From: Orlajensenia stereocauli
GTDB lineage: Bacteria; Actinomycetota; Actinomycetes; Actinomycetales; Microbacteriaceae
Length of the DNA stretch: 64,000 bases
NCBI RefSeq assembly: GCF_039548895.1
Contig: NZ_JBCLVG010000003.1
Strand: one strand, 5' to 3'
Shown here: positions 34,594-42,907 of the stretch, piece by piece
How the letters are laid out: every line of letters starts with the position of its first letter
Position numbering within the stretch: position 1 is the stretch's first letter
Notes under the pieces: model-generated
Seen by the model: the letters and a program-made list of their open reading frames with translations, nothing else
Databases searched by the model: none
What the model was told of the DNA's origin: nothing
Translations under genes and position numbers: made by a program

Positions 34594-35204
34594 GCGCGCG
34601 GTCCGATCGGCAGCGACCCGAACGTCCGCGGATAGATGTCGGGCATGCTCGACACCACCCGATCGAGGAAGCCGTAGTCGCGGGCCTGCTCCGCCGTGTA
34701 CCAGCGGTCGCGGAGCGAGTCGACGGTGAGAGTCTCGACGCTCTGCCCCGTGGCATCGGCCATGATGCCGAGCACGAGGTCGCGGGTGTAGCGCAGGTCG
34801 TCGGCCTGCAGCTCGACGTCGACGGCGGTTCCGCCGATGCCGGCGGAGCCCTGGTGCATCAGGACGCGCGCGTGGGGCAGCGCATACCGCTTCCCCGGAG
34901 TGCCCGACGTGAGCAGGAACTGCCCGGCGCTCGCCGCCATGCCGATCGCGAGGGTCGACACGTCGTTCGGGATCGCCTGCATCACGTCGCGGATCGCCAG
35001 CATGGCCGACACCGATCCGCCGGGGGAGTTGATCCAGAAGCCGATGTCGGCGTGGGCATCCTCGGCGCTCAGCATCAGCAGCTGGCTGCAGAGCCTGTTG
35101 CCGAGGTTCTGGTCGAGCTCGCTGCCGAGCATCACGACGCGGTTCTGGAACAGCCGCGTGACGAGTTCATGGTCGATGGGTTGGATGGCGGTGTCTGTGC
35201 TCAT
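34590..35204 (-). CDS. ClpP protease subunit, active-site residues intact
   Basis: This 204-residue ATP-dependent Clp protease proteolytic subunit has the triad Ser92 (GMAASAGQFLL), His117 (LMHQGS) and Asp162 (TVDSLRDRW), all present, together with FWINSPGGSVSAMLAIRDVM. The start is uncertain: the ATG at 35204 (MSTDTAI) is preferred because its partner also begins MST, and a GTG at 35213 is possible. It overlaps the next gene by 4 nt. This pair, one active and one without Ser, convergent with a ClgR-like regulator, recalls the Streptomyces clpP3P4 arrangement and is probably an inducible second protease core working with a Clp ATPase encoded elsewhere. Confidence 0.88.
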   Translation of the reverse strand: MSTDTAIQPIDHELVTRLFQNRVVMLGSELDQNLGNRLCSQLLMLSAEDAHADIGFWINSPGGSVSAMLAIRDVMQAIPNDVSTLAIGMAASAGQFLLTSGTPGKRYALPHARVLMHQGSAGIGGTAVDVELQADDLRYTRDLVLGIMADATGQSVETLTVDSLRDRWYTAEQARDYGFLDRVVSSMPDIYPRTFGSLPIGPRA

Positions 35205-35350
35205 GCAGTCCACTGTCCGGTGAACGGATGCCGCGGCTCCACCTTTTCCGCGCAGGGCGGTTCTGCCCTCAGCGGTTCTACTCTCGGCGATCTCTTGTGG
35301 CCGAATCGGCGACCCTTGTCATGCCAGCATGTCGATGCGAGCATGAGGAC

Positions 35351-37291
35351 ATGCGCCACCGCTCGGCTCGTCCCATCGCCCTGGTCCTCGCGGGTGCGCT
35401 CACCGCCGGTGCCGCCGTCCTCGGCGGACTCGTCGGGGCTGTCGCTCCCGCGGCCGCCGATGTCGGCCCGGTCAATCCCGTCCGGGTGCCGATCGGCACG
35501 GCGCCGGCGCATCCGGCGAACAGTGGGTTCCTGGTCTTCGTCGAGGGCGACGTCTTCCTGAACGCCGACGAGTCCGAGGGCACCCTCGCCCTCGGCGGCG
35601 ACCTGTCCTTCGGGGTCACGTACAACGTCGAGGCGGGCGGCGGCACCGTGACCCCCACGTTCATCGCTCCTGGCGACACGGTTCCGACAACGCTGTACGT
35701 GGGCGGCGGCATGGACTTCTCCCAGTCGGGCGGAAACATCCTGCGGGTGCTCAACGGCGGATACGCCAAGGTGGCCGACACCTCGACCTACCTCGCCCAT
35801 GACCTCGACCAGAACAACACCCCCATCGACTGGCGCATCACCCAGCCCGGGGCGGCGGCCGAAGCCATGCCGCGCGTCGAGGGCACCTCCCGGCAGACGC
35901 CCGCCTCGATCGGCACTCCGGTGCCGTCGAGCCTCATCGACATCCCGGCAGCCTTCGACACCTATCGCGGACTGTCCACCGATCTCGGCACCTGCCCGAA
36001 CACCGTCGTGCTGACGGATGACCAGGGCGCGCCTCTCGCGTCGCCGTTCGCCGCGGGCGCCCGGGGTCACGTCAGCCTGACCACGGGCCAGACGAACGTT
36101 CTCACCATCACGGCCGACGACCTCGCCGCCCTCGGCGAGCTGGCCTTCGACGACGAGCCGACGCCGACGACACCTCTTCTCGTGAACGTCACGGGCGACT
36201 CGTTCACTGGAACCATGCCGAACTCCCCCGGCGTCTCCTCGGCGCAGGCGCCCTACATCCTGTACAACTTCCCGACGGCCACGACCATCACAGTCACCGG
36301 CGGGGACTCGCTGGAGGGCACGATCTACGCCCCGCGCGCCGACCTGCGCTGGAGGGTCACGCAGAACATCGAGGGCAATGTCATCAGTGCGAGCTTGGTC
36401 CATGGCTCCGGCGGTCCGGTCGGAACGACCCCCCGCGAGGTGCACGACTTCCCGTTCGCAGCGGAGCTCAGCTGCTCGACTGCCGTGAGCCAGGGGGAGC
36501 TCACTCTCGTGAAGGTCGTCGAGGGGGGCGACGCGGATGCTGGTGACTGGGAGCTCTCGGCCACCGGTCCGACCCCGATCACGGGTGCGTCTGGGGAGGA
36601 CGCGGTGACGGATGCCGCGGTCGATCCCGGCGACTACACGCTGGGTGAGTCCGGTGGTCCCGCCGACTACACCGCCGGCGACTGGAGTTGCGACGGAGCC
36701 GGCGTGGTCGACGGCGTGGTGTCGGTCGAGGCCGGCGATGACGTGACGTGCACGATCGTGAACACCTTCGACCTGGCCGATCCGAAGCTCACGTTGGTGA
36801 AGGTCGTCTCGGGCGGGGCGGCCTCTCCGACCGACTGGGTGCTCTCTGCGGCGGGTCCGACCCCGATCGCCGGCGCGACCGGATCGACGGCCGTCACGTC
36901 GGCCGAGGTGCTTCCGGGCGACTACGTGCTCAGTGAAACGGATGGCCCCGACGGCTACACCGCCGGGGACTGGGTCTGCACCGGCGCCACCGTGGCGGGA
37001 GACACCGTCACGGTGGACTGGGGTGACGACGTCTCCTGCTCGATCATCAACACGGCCGGCGGCGGCACGGGCGGTGGCGATGGCGGTGGCGGGGACGGCG
37101 GTGGCGACGGCGACGGCGGTGGCGATGGCGGTGGCGCGGGCGGAAACGGAACCGACACCACAGCGGACGGCGGAACGAGCACGCTCCCATCGACCGGTGT
37201 CGACCCGTGGGGCCCGGTCGGGGCGGCAGTGCTGCTCACCCTTCTGGGCGTCATGCTCCTCGGAGCCGCCCGCATCCGTCGTACACGGTAG
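35351..37291 (+). CDS. Choice-of-anchor A surface protein with LPSTG sorting signal
   Basis: This 646-residue secreted cell-wall protein has a signal peptide (about residues 1-36). A choice-of-anchor A domain of about 330 residues follows (FLVFVEGDVFLNADESEGTL near its start). Next are two repeats of about 90 residues starting LTLVKVV and ending CTIVNTF or CSIINTA, which resemble prealbumin/SpaA-like stalk domains. A Gly/Asp spacer then leads to LPSTG (612-616), a hydrophobic helix and RIRRTR. The terminal part is a complete sortase substrate signal, so covalent attachment to the wall is expected. The ATG at 35351 has GAGG close by and begins the signal peptide. No sortase gene is in the window. 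Confidence 0.85.
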   Translation: MRHRSARPIALVLAGALTAGAAVLGGLVGAVAPAAADVGPVNPVRVPIGTAPAHPANSGFLVFVEGDVFLNADESEGTLALGGDLSFGVTYNVEAGGGTVTPTFIAPGDTVPTTLYVGGGMDFSQSGGNILRVLNGGYAKVADTSTYLAHDLDQNNTPIDWRITQPGAAAEAMPRVEGTSRQTPASIGTPVPSSLIDIPAAFDTYRGLSTDLGTCPNTVVLTDDQGAPLASPFAAGARGHVSLTTGQTNVLTITADDLAALGELAFDDEPTPTTPLLVNVTGDSFTGTMPNSPGVSSAQAPYILYNFPTATTITVTGGDSLEGTIYAPRADLRWRVTQNIEGNVISASLVHGSGGPVGTTPREVHDFPFAAELSCSTAVSQGELTLVKVVEGGDADAGDWELSATGPTPITGASGEDAVTDAAVDPGDYTLGESGGPADYTAGDWSCDGAGVVDGVVSVEAGDDVTCTIVNTFDLADPKLTLVKVVSGGAASPTDWVLSAAGPTPIAGATGSTAVTSAEVLPGDYVLSETDGPDGYTAGDWVCTGATVAGDTVTVDWGDDVSCSIINTAGGGTGGGDGGGGDGGGDGDGGGDGGGAGGNGTDTTADGGTSTLPSTGVDPWGPVGAAVLLTLLGVMLLGAARIRRTR

Positions 37292-37300
37292 AACCCAGCA

Positions 37301-37400
37301 CCCGCTCGCTGAGGGCAGAGCGAAGCGACCGCCCGAAGCGCTCAGAAGGGCCGCTCCGTTGCGCTTCGGCCGCGGGCTGCGTCCGGGCATCAGCGATCGC
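37301..37400. repeat. Intergenic palindromic repeat, two inverted units
   Basis: CCGCTCGCTGAGGGCAGAGC...CGAAGCG and an inverted GCGCTTCGGCCGCGGGCTGC...CAGCGATCGCG flank about 22 nt. It lies between the convergent LPSTG protein and the small membrane protein genes. Confidence 0.75.
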
Positions 37401-37412
37401 GAATGATCGGCC

Positions 37413-37604
37413 CTAGCGACGACGGCGGTGGAACAGCACGGCCAGCCCGATGTTGAAGACGCCGCACGCGATGATCACCCAGGCGAGCAGGGCGTTGTCA
37501 TCCGTCGTCACGAGGTTCAGCACGCCGACGACGAGCATGATCAGCCCCACGATCACGAACAGCGTCGTGTAGGTGCGTACGGATCGGTCCTGATCATCAG
37601 CCAT
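37413..37604 (-). CDS. Small two-helix membrane protein
   Basis: This 63-residue protein has two hydrophobic helices (TLFVIVGLIMLVVGVLNLVT and LLAWVIIACGVFNIGLAVLF) joined by a short acidic loop and a basic C-terminus RRRR. No family is recognised. The ATG at 37604 is chosen because TACGCT (complement of 37612-37617) stands 7 nt upstream, a leaderless arrangement. The frame stays open far upstream, but only as the shadow of the antiporter gene. It is divergent from that antiporter gene. Confidence 0.7.
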   Translation of the reverse strand: MADDQDRSVRTYTTLFVIVGLIMLVVGVLNLVTTDDNALLAWVIIACGVFNIGLAVLFHRRRR

Positions 37605-37721
37605 GTGGCTGAGCGTAGCGGCGGATGCGGGCGCCGTCACGCAGCCGCCCTGCACCGACCGGATCCGGCCAACCGCGCAAGCCCCAACGGCGCCACCCCC
37701 GATCCTGCCAAGCTGGGTCCC

Positions 37722-39302
37722 ATGCTCGCGCTCGAAGTGATCGTCGCGATCGGACTCGCCATTCTCGTCGGCGGGCTGATCGCGGCACGGCTGCGCGTCA
37801 CGACGCCCGTGTTGCTCATTCCGCTCGGCGTGCTGCTCGGCTTCATCCCGGCCTTCCGCGAGATCGAGCTCCCGCCCGAGGCCGTGCTCCTGCTGTTCCT
37901 CCCGGTGCTGCTGTTCTGGGAGAGCCTCACCACGTCGACGCGCGAGATCCGCCGCTTCATCCGGGTGATCCTGCTGAACGGCACGCTCCTCGTGTTCGTC
38001 ACGGCATTTGGCGTCGCCATCGTCGGCACCTGGTTCGGATTGCCGTGGGTCGTGGCCCTCGTGCTCGGCGCCGTTCTGGCGCCGACGGATGCCACAGCCG
38101 TGAGCGAGCTCGCAGGCTCCCTGCCCCGCCGCCAGCGCACCGTGCTCCGAGCCGAGAGCCTCATCAACGACGGCACGGCGCTGGTCATCTACGCCCTCGT
38201 CGTCTCCGTCGCGGTGAGCGGGCAGGAGATCACGCCGCTCGAGATCACGTGGACGCTCCTCGTCTCCTACGTCGGCGGCATCGCCATCGGCGTGGCACTG
38301 GGCTATCTCGGGTCGCTGGCCTTCCGCATCCGGATGCCGCTGATCAGCAACGTCGGACTCATCATCACCCCCTTCGCGGCCTTCCTCATCGCCGAGGTCG
38401 TCGGCTCGTCGGGTGTGCTCGCGGTCGTCGTGTGCGGTCTGGTGATGGCTCGCATCGCGCCGCGTGTGGCGGGGCCCGAGGCGCGCGACCAGGCGCAGTC
38501 GTTCTGGACCGTCTCGACCTACCTGCTCAATGCGGCGCTGTTCGTACTGATCGGCCTCGAGGTTCAGGTGGTCATCCGCGAGCTGCCGCCGTCGCAGCTG
38601 GGGCTCGGCGTGGTGTTCGGCGTGGTGGTGTGGATCGCGCTCATCGTCATCCGGGCGGCGTTCGTGATGCTCAGCACAGTGGTCATCCGCCTCGTCGATC
38701 GTCGGCCGTACCAGCGCACTCTGCGCTCGTCGCGGCGAGGTCTCGTGATGTCGTCGCTCGCCGGATTCCGTGGCGCCGTCTCGCTGGCCGCCGTGCTGGC
38801 CGTGCCCACGGTCATCGCCTCGGGAGATGCGTTCCCCAACCGCGACCTCGTGGTGTTCGTGACGACGATCGTGATCGTGCTGACTCTGGGCGTGCAGGGG
38901 CCGCTGCTCCCTTTCATCATCAAGTGGGCACGCCTCCCTGCCGACGACGGCATCGACGAGGAGCGCAACTTCGCCGAGCTGGCGGCATCCCGGGCCGCAG
39001 TCGAGGCGATCCCGGGCATGGCGAACGAGCTCGGCATCGAAGACAGCGTGCGTGACAAGGTGCTCGCCGAGACCGAGCATCACATCGAGGTGCTCGAGGC
39101 CGTCGCCTCCGACGAGCCCGACGAGGAGGCCACCCGGCAGAAGGAGCAGTACAACCGCCTGCGCCTCGCCGCCCTCGAGCTCAAGCGCGAGACCATCGTG
39201 AACCTCCGCGACGAGCAGCGCATCGACGACATCGTGTTGCGCCGCATCCAGTCCCAGCTCGATCTCGAGGAGCTGCGGCTGACGGGTCGCACGGAGGAGT
39301 AG
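37722..39302 (+). CDS. Na+/H+ antiporter, CPA1 (NhaP/NHE) family
   Basis: This 526-residue protein has about 12 helices over the first 400 residues and a charged cytoplasmic tail of about 120 residues. Family hallmarks are PTDATAVSELAGSLP (the unwound-helix region), RAESLINDGTALVIYALVVS (the ND ion-binding motif) and GFRGAVSLAAVLAVP. It exchanges sodium or potassium for protons across the cytoplasmic membrane. The start at 37722 (MLALEVIVAIGL) begins the first helix, and the upstream open frame has no helix-like sequence. The tail is highly charged (Glu, Arg) and may be regulatory. Confidence 0.9.
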   Translation: MLALEVIVAIGLAILVGGLIAARLRVTTPVLLIPLGVLLGFIPAFREIELPPEAVLLLFLPVLLFWESLTTSTREIRRFIRVILLNGTLLVFVTAFGVAIVGTWFGLPWVVALVLGAVLAPTDATAVSELAGSLPRRQRTVLRAESLINDGTALVIYALVVSVAVSGQEITPLEITWTLLVSYVGGIAIGVALGYLGSLAFRIRMPLISNVGLIITPFAAFLIAEVVGSSGVLAVVVCGLVMARIAPRVAGPEARDQAQSFWTVSTYLLNAALFVLIGLEVQVVIRELPPSQLGLGVVFGVVVWIALIVIRAAFVMLSTVVIRLVDRRPYQRTLRSSRRGLVMSSLAGFRGAVSLAAVLAVPTVIASGDAFPNRDLVVFVTTIVIVLTLGVQGPLLPFIIKWARLPADDGIDEERNFAELAASRAAVEAIPGMANELGIEDSVRDKVLAETEHHIEVLEAVASDEPDEEATRQKEQYNRLRLAALELKRETIVNLRDEQRIDDIVLRRIQSQLDLEELRLTGRTEE

Positions 39303-39337
39303 CGCCTCGCCCCGCACTCCCCTTCCGCGGGCCGGGG

Positions 39338-39366
39338 TTGACCTCCGCCCGCACCGGAGAGATGCT
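39338..39366 (+). promoter_or_regulatory. Leaderless promoter of the VOC gene
   Basis: TTGACC (39338-39343), a 17-nt spacer and GATGCT (39361-39366) are followed by 6 nt and the ATG at 39373. Confidence 0.55.
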
Positions 39367-39372
39367 GTCGGC

Positions 39373-39735
39373 ATGATCCAGTCGGCGTTCGCGATCCTCG
39401 AAGTCCCCGACCTCACTGCCGCCCTCGCCTTCTATCGCGACATCGTCGGCGGCGAGCTGCGCTACGCCTTCCCAGACGAGACTGAGCCTGTCTACGTATC
39501 CCTCCAACTCGGCTCCAGCGCATTGGGCATCGGCCTGACCGAGCATCCGGATCCGGTGGGTGGCATGCTGCTCTGGATCTACGTCGACGACGTCGATTCG
39601 GCGACGGATGCCGTCCGCTCAGCCGGCTTCCCCGTCGACGAGGAGCCCGCCGACCAGCCGTGGGGCGAGCGCGTCTCCCTCGTGCGTGACCCCTTCGGCA
39701 CCCGGGTCAGGTTCGGCGCGCCCCTGGCGCCCTGA
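39373..39735 (+). CDS. VOC family (glyoxalase-like) protein
   Basis: This 120-residue protein of the vicinal oxygen chelate superfamily has two beta-alpha-beta-beta-beta modules, AFAILEVPDLTAALAFYRDI and LWIYVDDVDSATDAVRSAGF, ending WGERVSLVRDPFGTRVRF. Metal ligands of glyoxalase I are not clearly conserved, so it may be a dioxygenase/lyase relative or a binding protein. It has its own promoter at 39338-39366 and a cluster of palindromic repeats immediately behind. Confidence 0.85.
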   Translation: MIQSAFAILEVPDLTAALAFYRDIVGGELRYAFPDETEPVYVSLQLGSSALGIGLTEHPDPVGGMLLWIYVDDVDSATDAVRSAGFPVDEEPADQPWGERVSLVRDPFGTRVRFGAPLAP

Positions 39736-39879
39736 GGCGCTTCGGGCGGTCGCTGCGCTCGGCCCTCAGCGAGCGGTGGTGCCCGCTCGCTGAGGCCCGG
39801 ACGGAGTCCGCGGTCGAAGTGCTTCGGCGAGCAGTGGTCCCCGCTAACTGAGGCCCGGACGGAGTTCGCGGCCGAAGCG
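39736..39879. repeat. Cluster of three intergenic repeat units
   Basis: An inverted unit (GGCGCTTCGGGCGGTCGCTG...CAGCGAGCGG) is followed by two direct units that begin CCCGCTCGCTGAGGCCCGGA and CCCGCTAACTGAGGCCCGGA. Each ends in CGAAG(T/C)GC. It lies between the convergent VOC and epoxide hydrolase genes. Confidence 0.75.
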
Positions 39880-39881
39880 CC

Positions 39882-41063
39882 TCAGCCAGCGGCATCCGTC
39901 AGCGACCCCGCGAACTCCCGCATCCGTCGCGCCAACTCCTCGGGGATCTCGGCCGCGGTGAAGTGCCCTCCCTCCTCCAGCCGATCGAAGGTGCGGATGC
40001 CCGTGTAGTGCCGCCGCGCCAACGACTCGGGGTAGCCGCCCTCGTGCTTCTGGATGGCGACGGCAGCGGGCACCGATGTCGGCGGGATCGAGTCCGGCCT
40101 GTCGGCGCCCTCGTAGTACGGGCGGAACGACGTGCCGATGCTCTGGGTGACCCAGTAGATCATCGCCTCGGTGAGGATGCGGTCGCGCGAGATGCGCCGC
40201 TCGACCGCGCTAGGGTCGCCGGGTGGGGTGTCGCTCCACTCGACCAGCTTCTCGGCGATCCACCCGAGTAGCCCGGCGGGGGAGTCGTTGAGCGCGGCCG
40301 CGAGGGTGTCGGGCCGGGTGTTCTGCACGTGACCGTAGGCGCCGTCGGGCCCGCCCTTTGCCGACAGCTCGTCGAAGAAGGCTTTCTCCTCGGGGTCCGT
40401 CAGCGCGTCACGCTCGTCGTAGCTCGGGAAGTGCGCACTCGTCGCCAGGATTCCGACCACCTGCTCCGGATGCTGCGCCGCGAGAAGGTCGCTGATGTTG
40501 GCCGTCACGTCTTCGCCGTACGTGATGTAGCGCTCGTAGCCGAGCACCTCCGTCATCAGCGCGTGCATCGTGTCGCCCAGCCGCGTCTCCGACAGCGGTC
40601 CGTCGGCATAGGGCGAGGAGAACGCGAAGCCGGGCAGGCTCGCGACGACCACGTTGAAGTCGGGCAGCTGGTCGGCGAAGTCGAGCTGCAGGGCGAAGGT
40701 GTGCGGCCATCCGTGCATGATGAGGAGCGTCGGGGCGTTGGCGTTGGCGTCGCGGCCCGTGCTGACGGCGTCGTCGTCGGCTGCGGCATCTGTGCCGGCA
40801 TCCGTTGCCCGTCGATGCACGAAGTGCACCGCACTGTCTCCGATCTGCGCGATGAATTGCGGATGCGCGTTGAGCCAGGCCTCGCGGGAACGCCAGTCCC
40901 AGTCGATCCACGTGTCGATGAGCTCGCGCAGATAGGTCGAGCTCATGCCCGACGCGGGTTTGCGCGGCGAGTCGGGGAGCAGGCGGGTGCGCCTCAGGCG
41001 ATCGCGGAGATCGTCGAGAACGTCGTCGGGAACATGGAGCTCGAATGCCTGTGGAGCGCTCAT
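39882..41063 (-). CDS. Epoxide hydrolase, alpha/beta-hydrolase family
   Basis: This 393-residue protein has an N-terminal EHN domain (FELHVPDDVLDDLRDRLRRT, about residues 6-110) and an alpha/beta-hydrolase core. Visible features are the oxyanion HGWP motif (IMHGWPHTFALQL), the nucleophile-elbow region YGEDVTANISDLL with Asp as likely nucleophile, and the terminal His in EGGHFTAAEIPEELA. This layout fits microsomal-type epoxide hydrolases, which open epoxides to diols. The ATG at 41063 lies 7 nt behind TAGCTT (complement of 41071-41076), suggesting a leaderless message. An Asp/Ala-rich insert (about 98-124) is unusual. Confidence 0.87.
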   Translation of the reverse strand: MSAPQAFELHVPDDVLDDLRDRLRRTRLLPDSPRKPASGMSSTYLRELIDTWIDWDWRSREAWLNAHPQFIAQIGDSAVHFVHRRATDAGTDAAADDDAVSTGRDANANAPTLLIMHGWPHTFALQLDFADQLPDFNVVVASLPGFAFSSPYADGPLSETRLGDTMHALMTEVLGYERYITYGEDVTANISDLLAAQHPEQVVGILATSAHFPSYDERDALTDPEEKAFFDELSAKGGPDGAYGHVQNTRPDTLAAALNDSPAGLLGWIAEKLVEWSDTPPGDPSAVERRISRDRILTEAMIYWVTQSIGTSFRPYYEGADRPDSIPPTSVPAAVAIQKHEGGYPESLARRHYTGIRTFDRLEEGGHFTAAEIPEELARRMREFAGSLTDAAG

Positions 41064-41373
41064 GCCGGACAAGCTACTCCGCCCCACCGACACTCGCGCC
41101 CAGACCATGGCGCCGGACTCAAGGGCGAGCGTAGAGCGTCTGCGAGTCAGCGGAGTTGAGGCCCGGCCCCCACTGCGCTGAGGCGCATTCCTGCGGGCTG
41201 GCAGCGGGCAGGGGCGCCGATCTCCGCTGACTCGCGGGTGACGGATGCCGCGGACGGGTGCCGCGACTCCGGGCGCTGGCTGCCGCCCGCGCCCGCGCCG
41301 CGCCGCAGGCCAGCTGCCCGCCCGCCTGCCCCCCACCCTTGCCGCTGTCACACCCCCGCGCCACCATGGCTAC
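41064..41373. other. Intergenic region between epoxide hydrolase and PCD-VOC genes
   Basis: No gene is evident in these 310 nt between divergent genes. It holds the leaderless -10 of the epoxide hydrolase gene near 41071 and a 94-bp element with 14-bp perfect terminal inverted repeats (41142-41235). Confidence 0.5.
41142..41235. repeat. 94-bp element with 14-bp perfect inverted ends
   Basis: GCGAGTCAGCGGAG (41142-41155) and CTCCGCTGACTCGC (41222-41235) are exact reverse complements with 66 nt between. The interior starts with TTGAGGCCCGGC, reminiscent of the dispersed intergenic repeat. No target-site duplication is evident. It could be a MITE-like element or a regulatory hairpin between divergent genes. 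Confidence 0.6.
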
Positions 41374-42087
41374 ATGGTCACGCCGGTCGAGCACATCACT
41401 CCGCAGCAGTTCTCCGATGCCGACGGCGTCGACGACTGGCGGGTGCTCTACTGGGGCGCGCACGCGTTCTTCCGAGCCGAGTCCGCCGAGTCCTACGCTC
41501 AGGGCGCCGCCTTCGTCGCGGACATCGCCGCGCTCGTCGCCGAGACCCAGCACGATCCCGACGTCGACCTGCGGCGCGAGGGCGTGGCGGTGAAGCTCAT
41601 CACCCGCGGCATCCGTGATCTGAGCACGCGCGATCTCGAACTGGCCCGCGCCATCTCCGCGGCAGCTGCGCAGCGTGGGCTCGTCGCCGATCCGAGCATG
41701 ATCCAGGTCGTGCAGGTCGCCGTCGCCTCGGTTCCGGATGCCGCCGTGTTGCCGTTCTGGCAGGCGGCGCTGGGCTACGTGCGTCCGAACGAGTCGCACC
41801 TCGTCGATCCGTTGCGGCGCAACTCGTCGTTCTTCCTGCAGGACGAGATGCCGGCAGATCGGCCCCGCCGCGGACGCATGCACGTCGACGTGGCCGTGCC
41901 GCACGACCAGGTGCACGCCCGCATCGACGCCATCGTCGCTGCCGGTGGACGCATCGCCAACGACAGCGAGGCACCCGAGTGGTGGACTCTCGCCGATGCC
42001 GAGAACCACGGCGTCGACATCACCACCTGGTGGGGTCGCGACTCGGTGCGTCTCGAGGAGGCGCGAGACGAGGAGCGCGCGAAGTAA
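41374..42087 (+). CDS. Pterin dehydratase-like / VOC fusion protein
   Basis: This 237-residue protein has two recognisable parts. Residues about 15-105 (FVADIAALVAETQHDPDVDL, VAVKLITRGIRDLSTRDLEL) resemble pterin-4a-carbinolamine dehydratase, including the H-P-D segment that follows the first helix. Residues about 110-225 are a VOC/glyoxalase-like module (VVQVAVASVPDAAVLPFWQA, ending HGVDITTWWGRD). Such fusions are common in actinobacteria as VOC family proteins with unknown substrate. The start at 41374 is taken as the ATG before the first conserved residues; no ribosome site is evident. Confidence 0.8.
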   Translation: MVTPVEHITPQQFSDADGVDDWRVLYWGAHAFFRAESAESYAQGAAFVADIAALVAETQHDPDVDLRREGVAVKLITRGIRDLSTRDLELARAISAAAAQRGLVADPSMIQVVQVAVASVPDAAVLPFWQAALGYVRPNESHLVDPLRRNSSFFLQDEMPADRPRRGRMHVDVAVPHDQVHARIDAIVAAGGRIANDSEAPEWWTLADAENHGVDITTWWGRDSVRLEEARDEERAK

Positions 42088-42123
42088 CCCGCTGAGCAGC
42101 GCGGGGAGTGACGTGGTCGGCGG

Positions 42124-42687
42124 CTAGTCGACGACGGCGCGGATGTCGGCGACGAGCTCGGGGAGCCCGCCCGAGAACACGTGCCCACCCCGGTCGACCC
42201 GCCGCATCTCGGCATCGGGCAGTTCGCGAGCGTAGCGGTCGAGATGATCGGCGGGCACCACGTCGTCGTCGCGAGCCTGATAGAGGAAGATCGGCAGCCC
42301 GGCGGGAAGCCTGCGCGCGAAATCGGTGGGCAGCACGAACTCCTCCAGCTCGTTTCCCCAGTAGGGCGTGGCGACGAGGAAGAGCGCGCGGATGTCCGCA
42401 TCCGTCGGCCCCTCCACGAGTAGTTTCAGCACAACCGAGGCGCCCAGCGAATGACCGACCACGAGCACGGGACCCGGCGCAGCGTCTAGCAAGCGCACGA
42501 TCTCGCCCTTCCATGCCTCGTACGTCGGGTCATCCGGCGTCGGCATGATCGGAAAATCGACGGCGAAGGCCGATCCGAGCGACGCCCGCAGGGAATCGAC
42601 GAGGTCCGAGCTGCCTTCACCTGGGCTCTGCAGTCCGGCGCTGTGCAGAACGAGCACCCGGGTGGGCGCGTGGGCTCCACTGCTCAC
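42124..42687 (-). CDS. Alpha/beta hydrolase, small serine hydrolase
   Basis: This 187-residue alpha/beta-fold hydrolase has TRVLVLHSAGLQSPGEGSSD, the nucleophile elbow VVGHSLGASVV with its Ser, the late acid in YQARDDDVVPADHLD and the His in RGGHVFSGGLPEL. The size and the W-K-G segment YEAWKGEIVRLLD resemble RBBP9/YdeN-type serine hydrolases. The substrate is unknown. The GTG at 42687 has AAGGAG with a 7-nt gap, which decides it over longer options. It is convergent with the PCD-VOC gene. Confidence 0.85.
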   Translation of the reverse strand: MSSGAHAPTRVLVLHSAGLQSPGEGSSDLVDSLRASLGSAFAVDFPIMPTPDDPTYEAWKGEIVRLLDAAPGPVLVVGHSLGASVVLKLLVEGPTDADIRALFLVATPYWGNELEEFVLPTDFARRLPAGLPIFLYQARDDDVVPADHLDRYARELPDAEMRRVDRGGHVFSGGLPELVADIRAVVD

Positions 42688-42907
42688 GATCTGACTCCTT
42701 CGTTCGGCTGACGACGGCAGATGAGTGGGAGCACGCTGCGGATGGCCATCGTCATCGATGCGCGCCATTGGTGATGGCGGCACTGTACTGCGCATCCGTC
42801 TGCGGCATCCACCCCTCCACATCGGCGCTGTGGGGGACTACGGTCGAATGAGGCGACGAAAACGCAGCGATGACGACGAAGACATTAGCGACGCGGAGGA
42901 TCACCCC

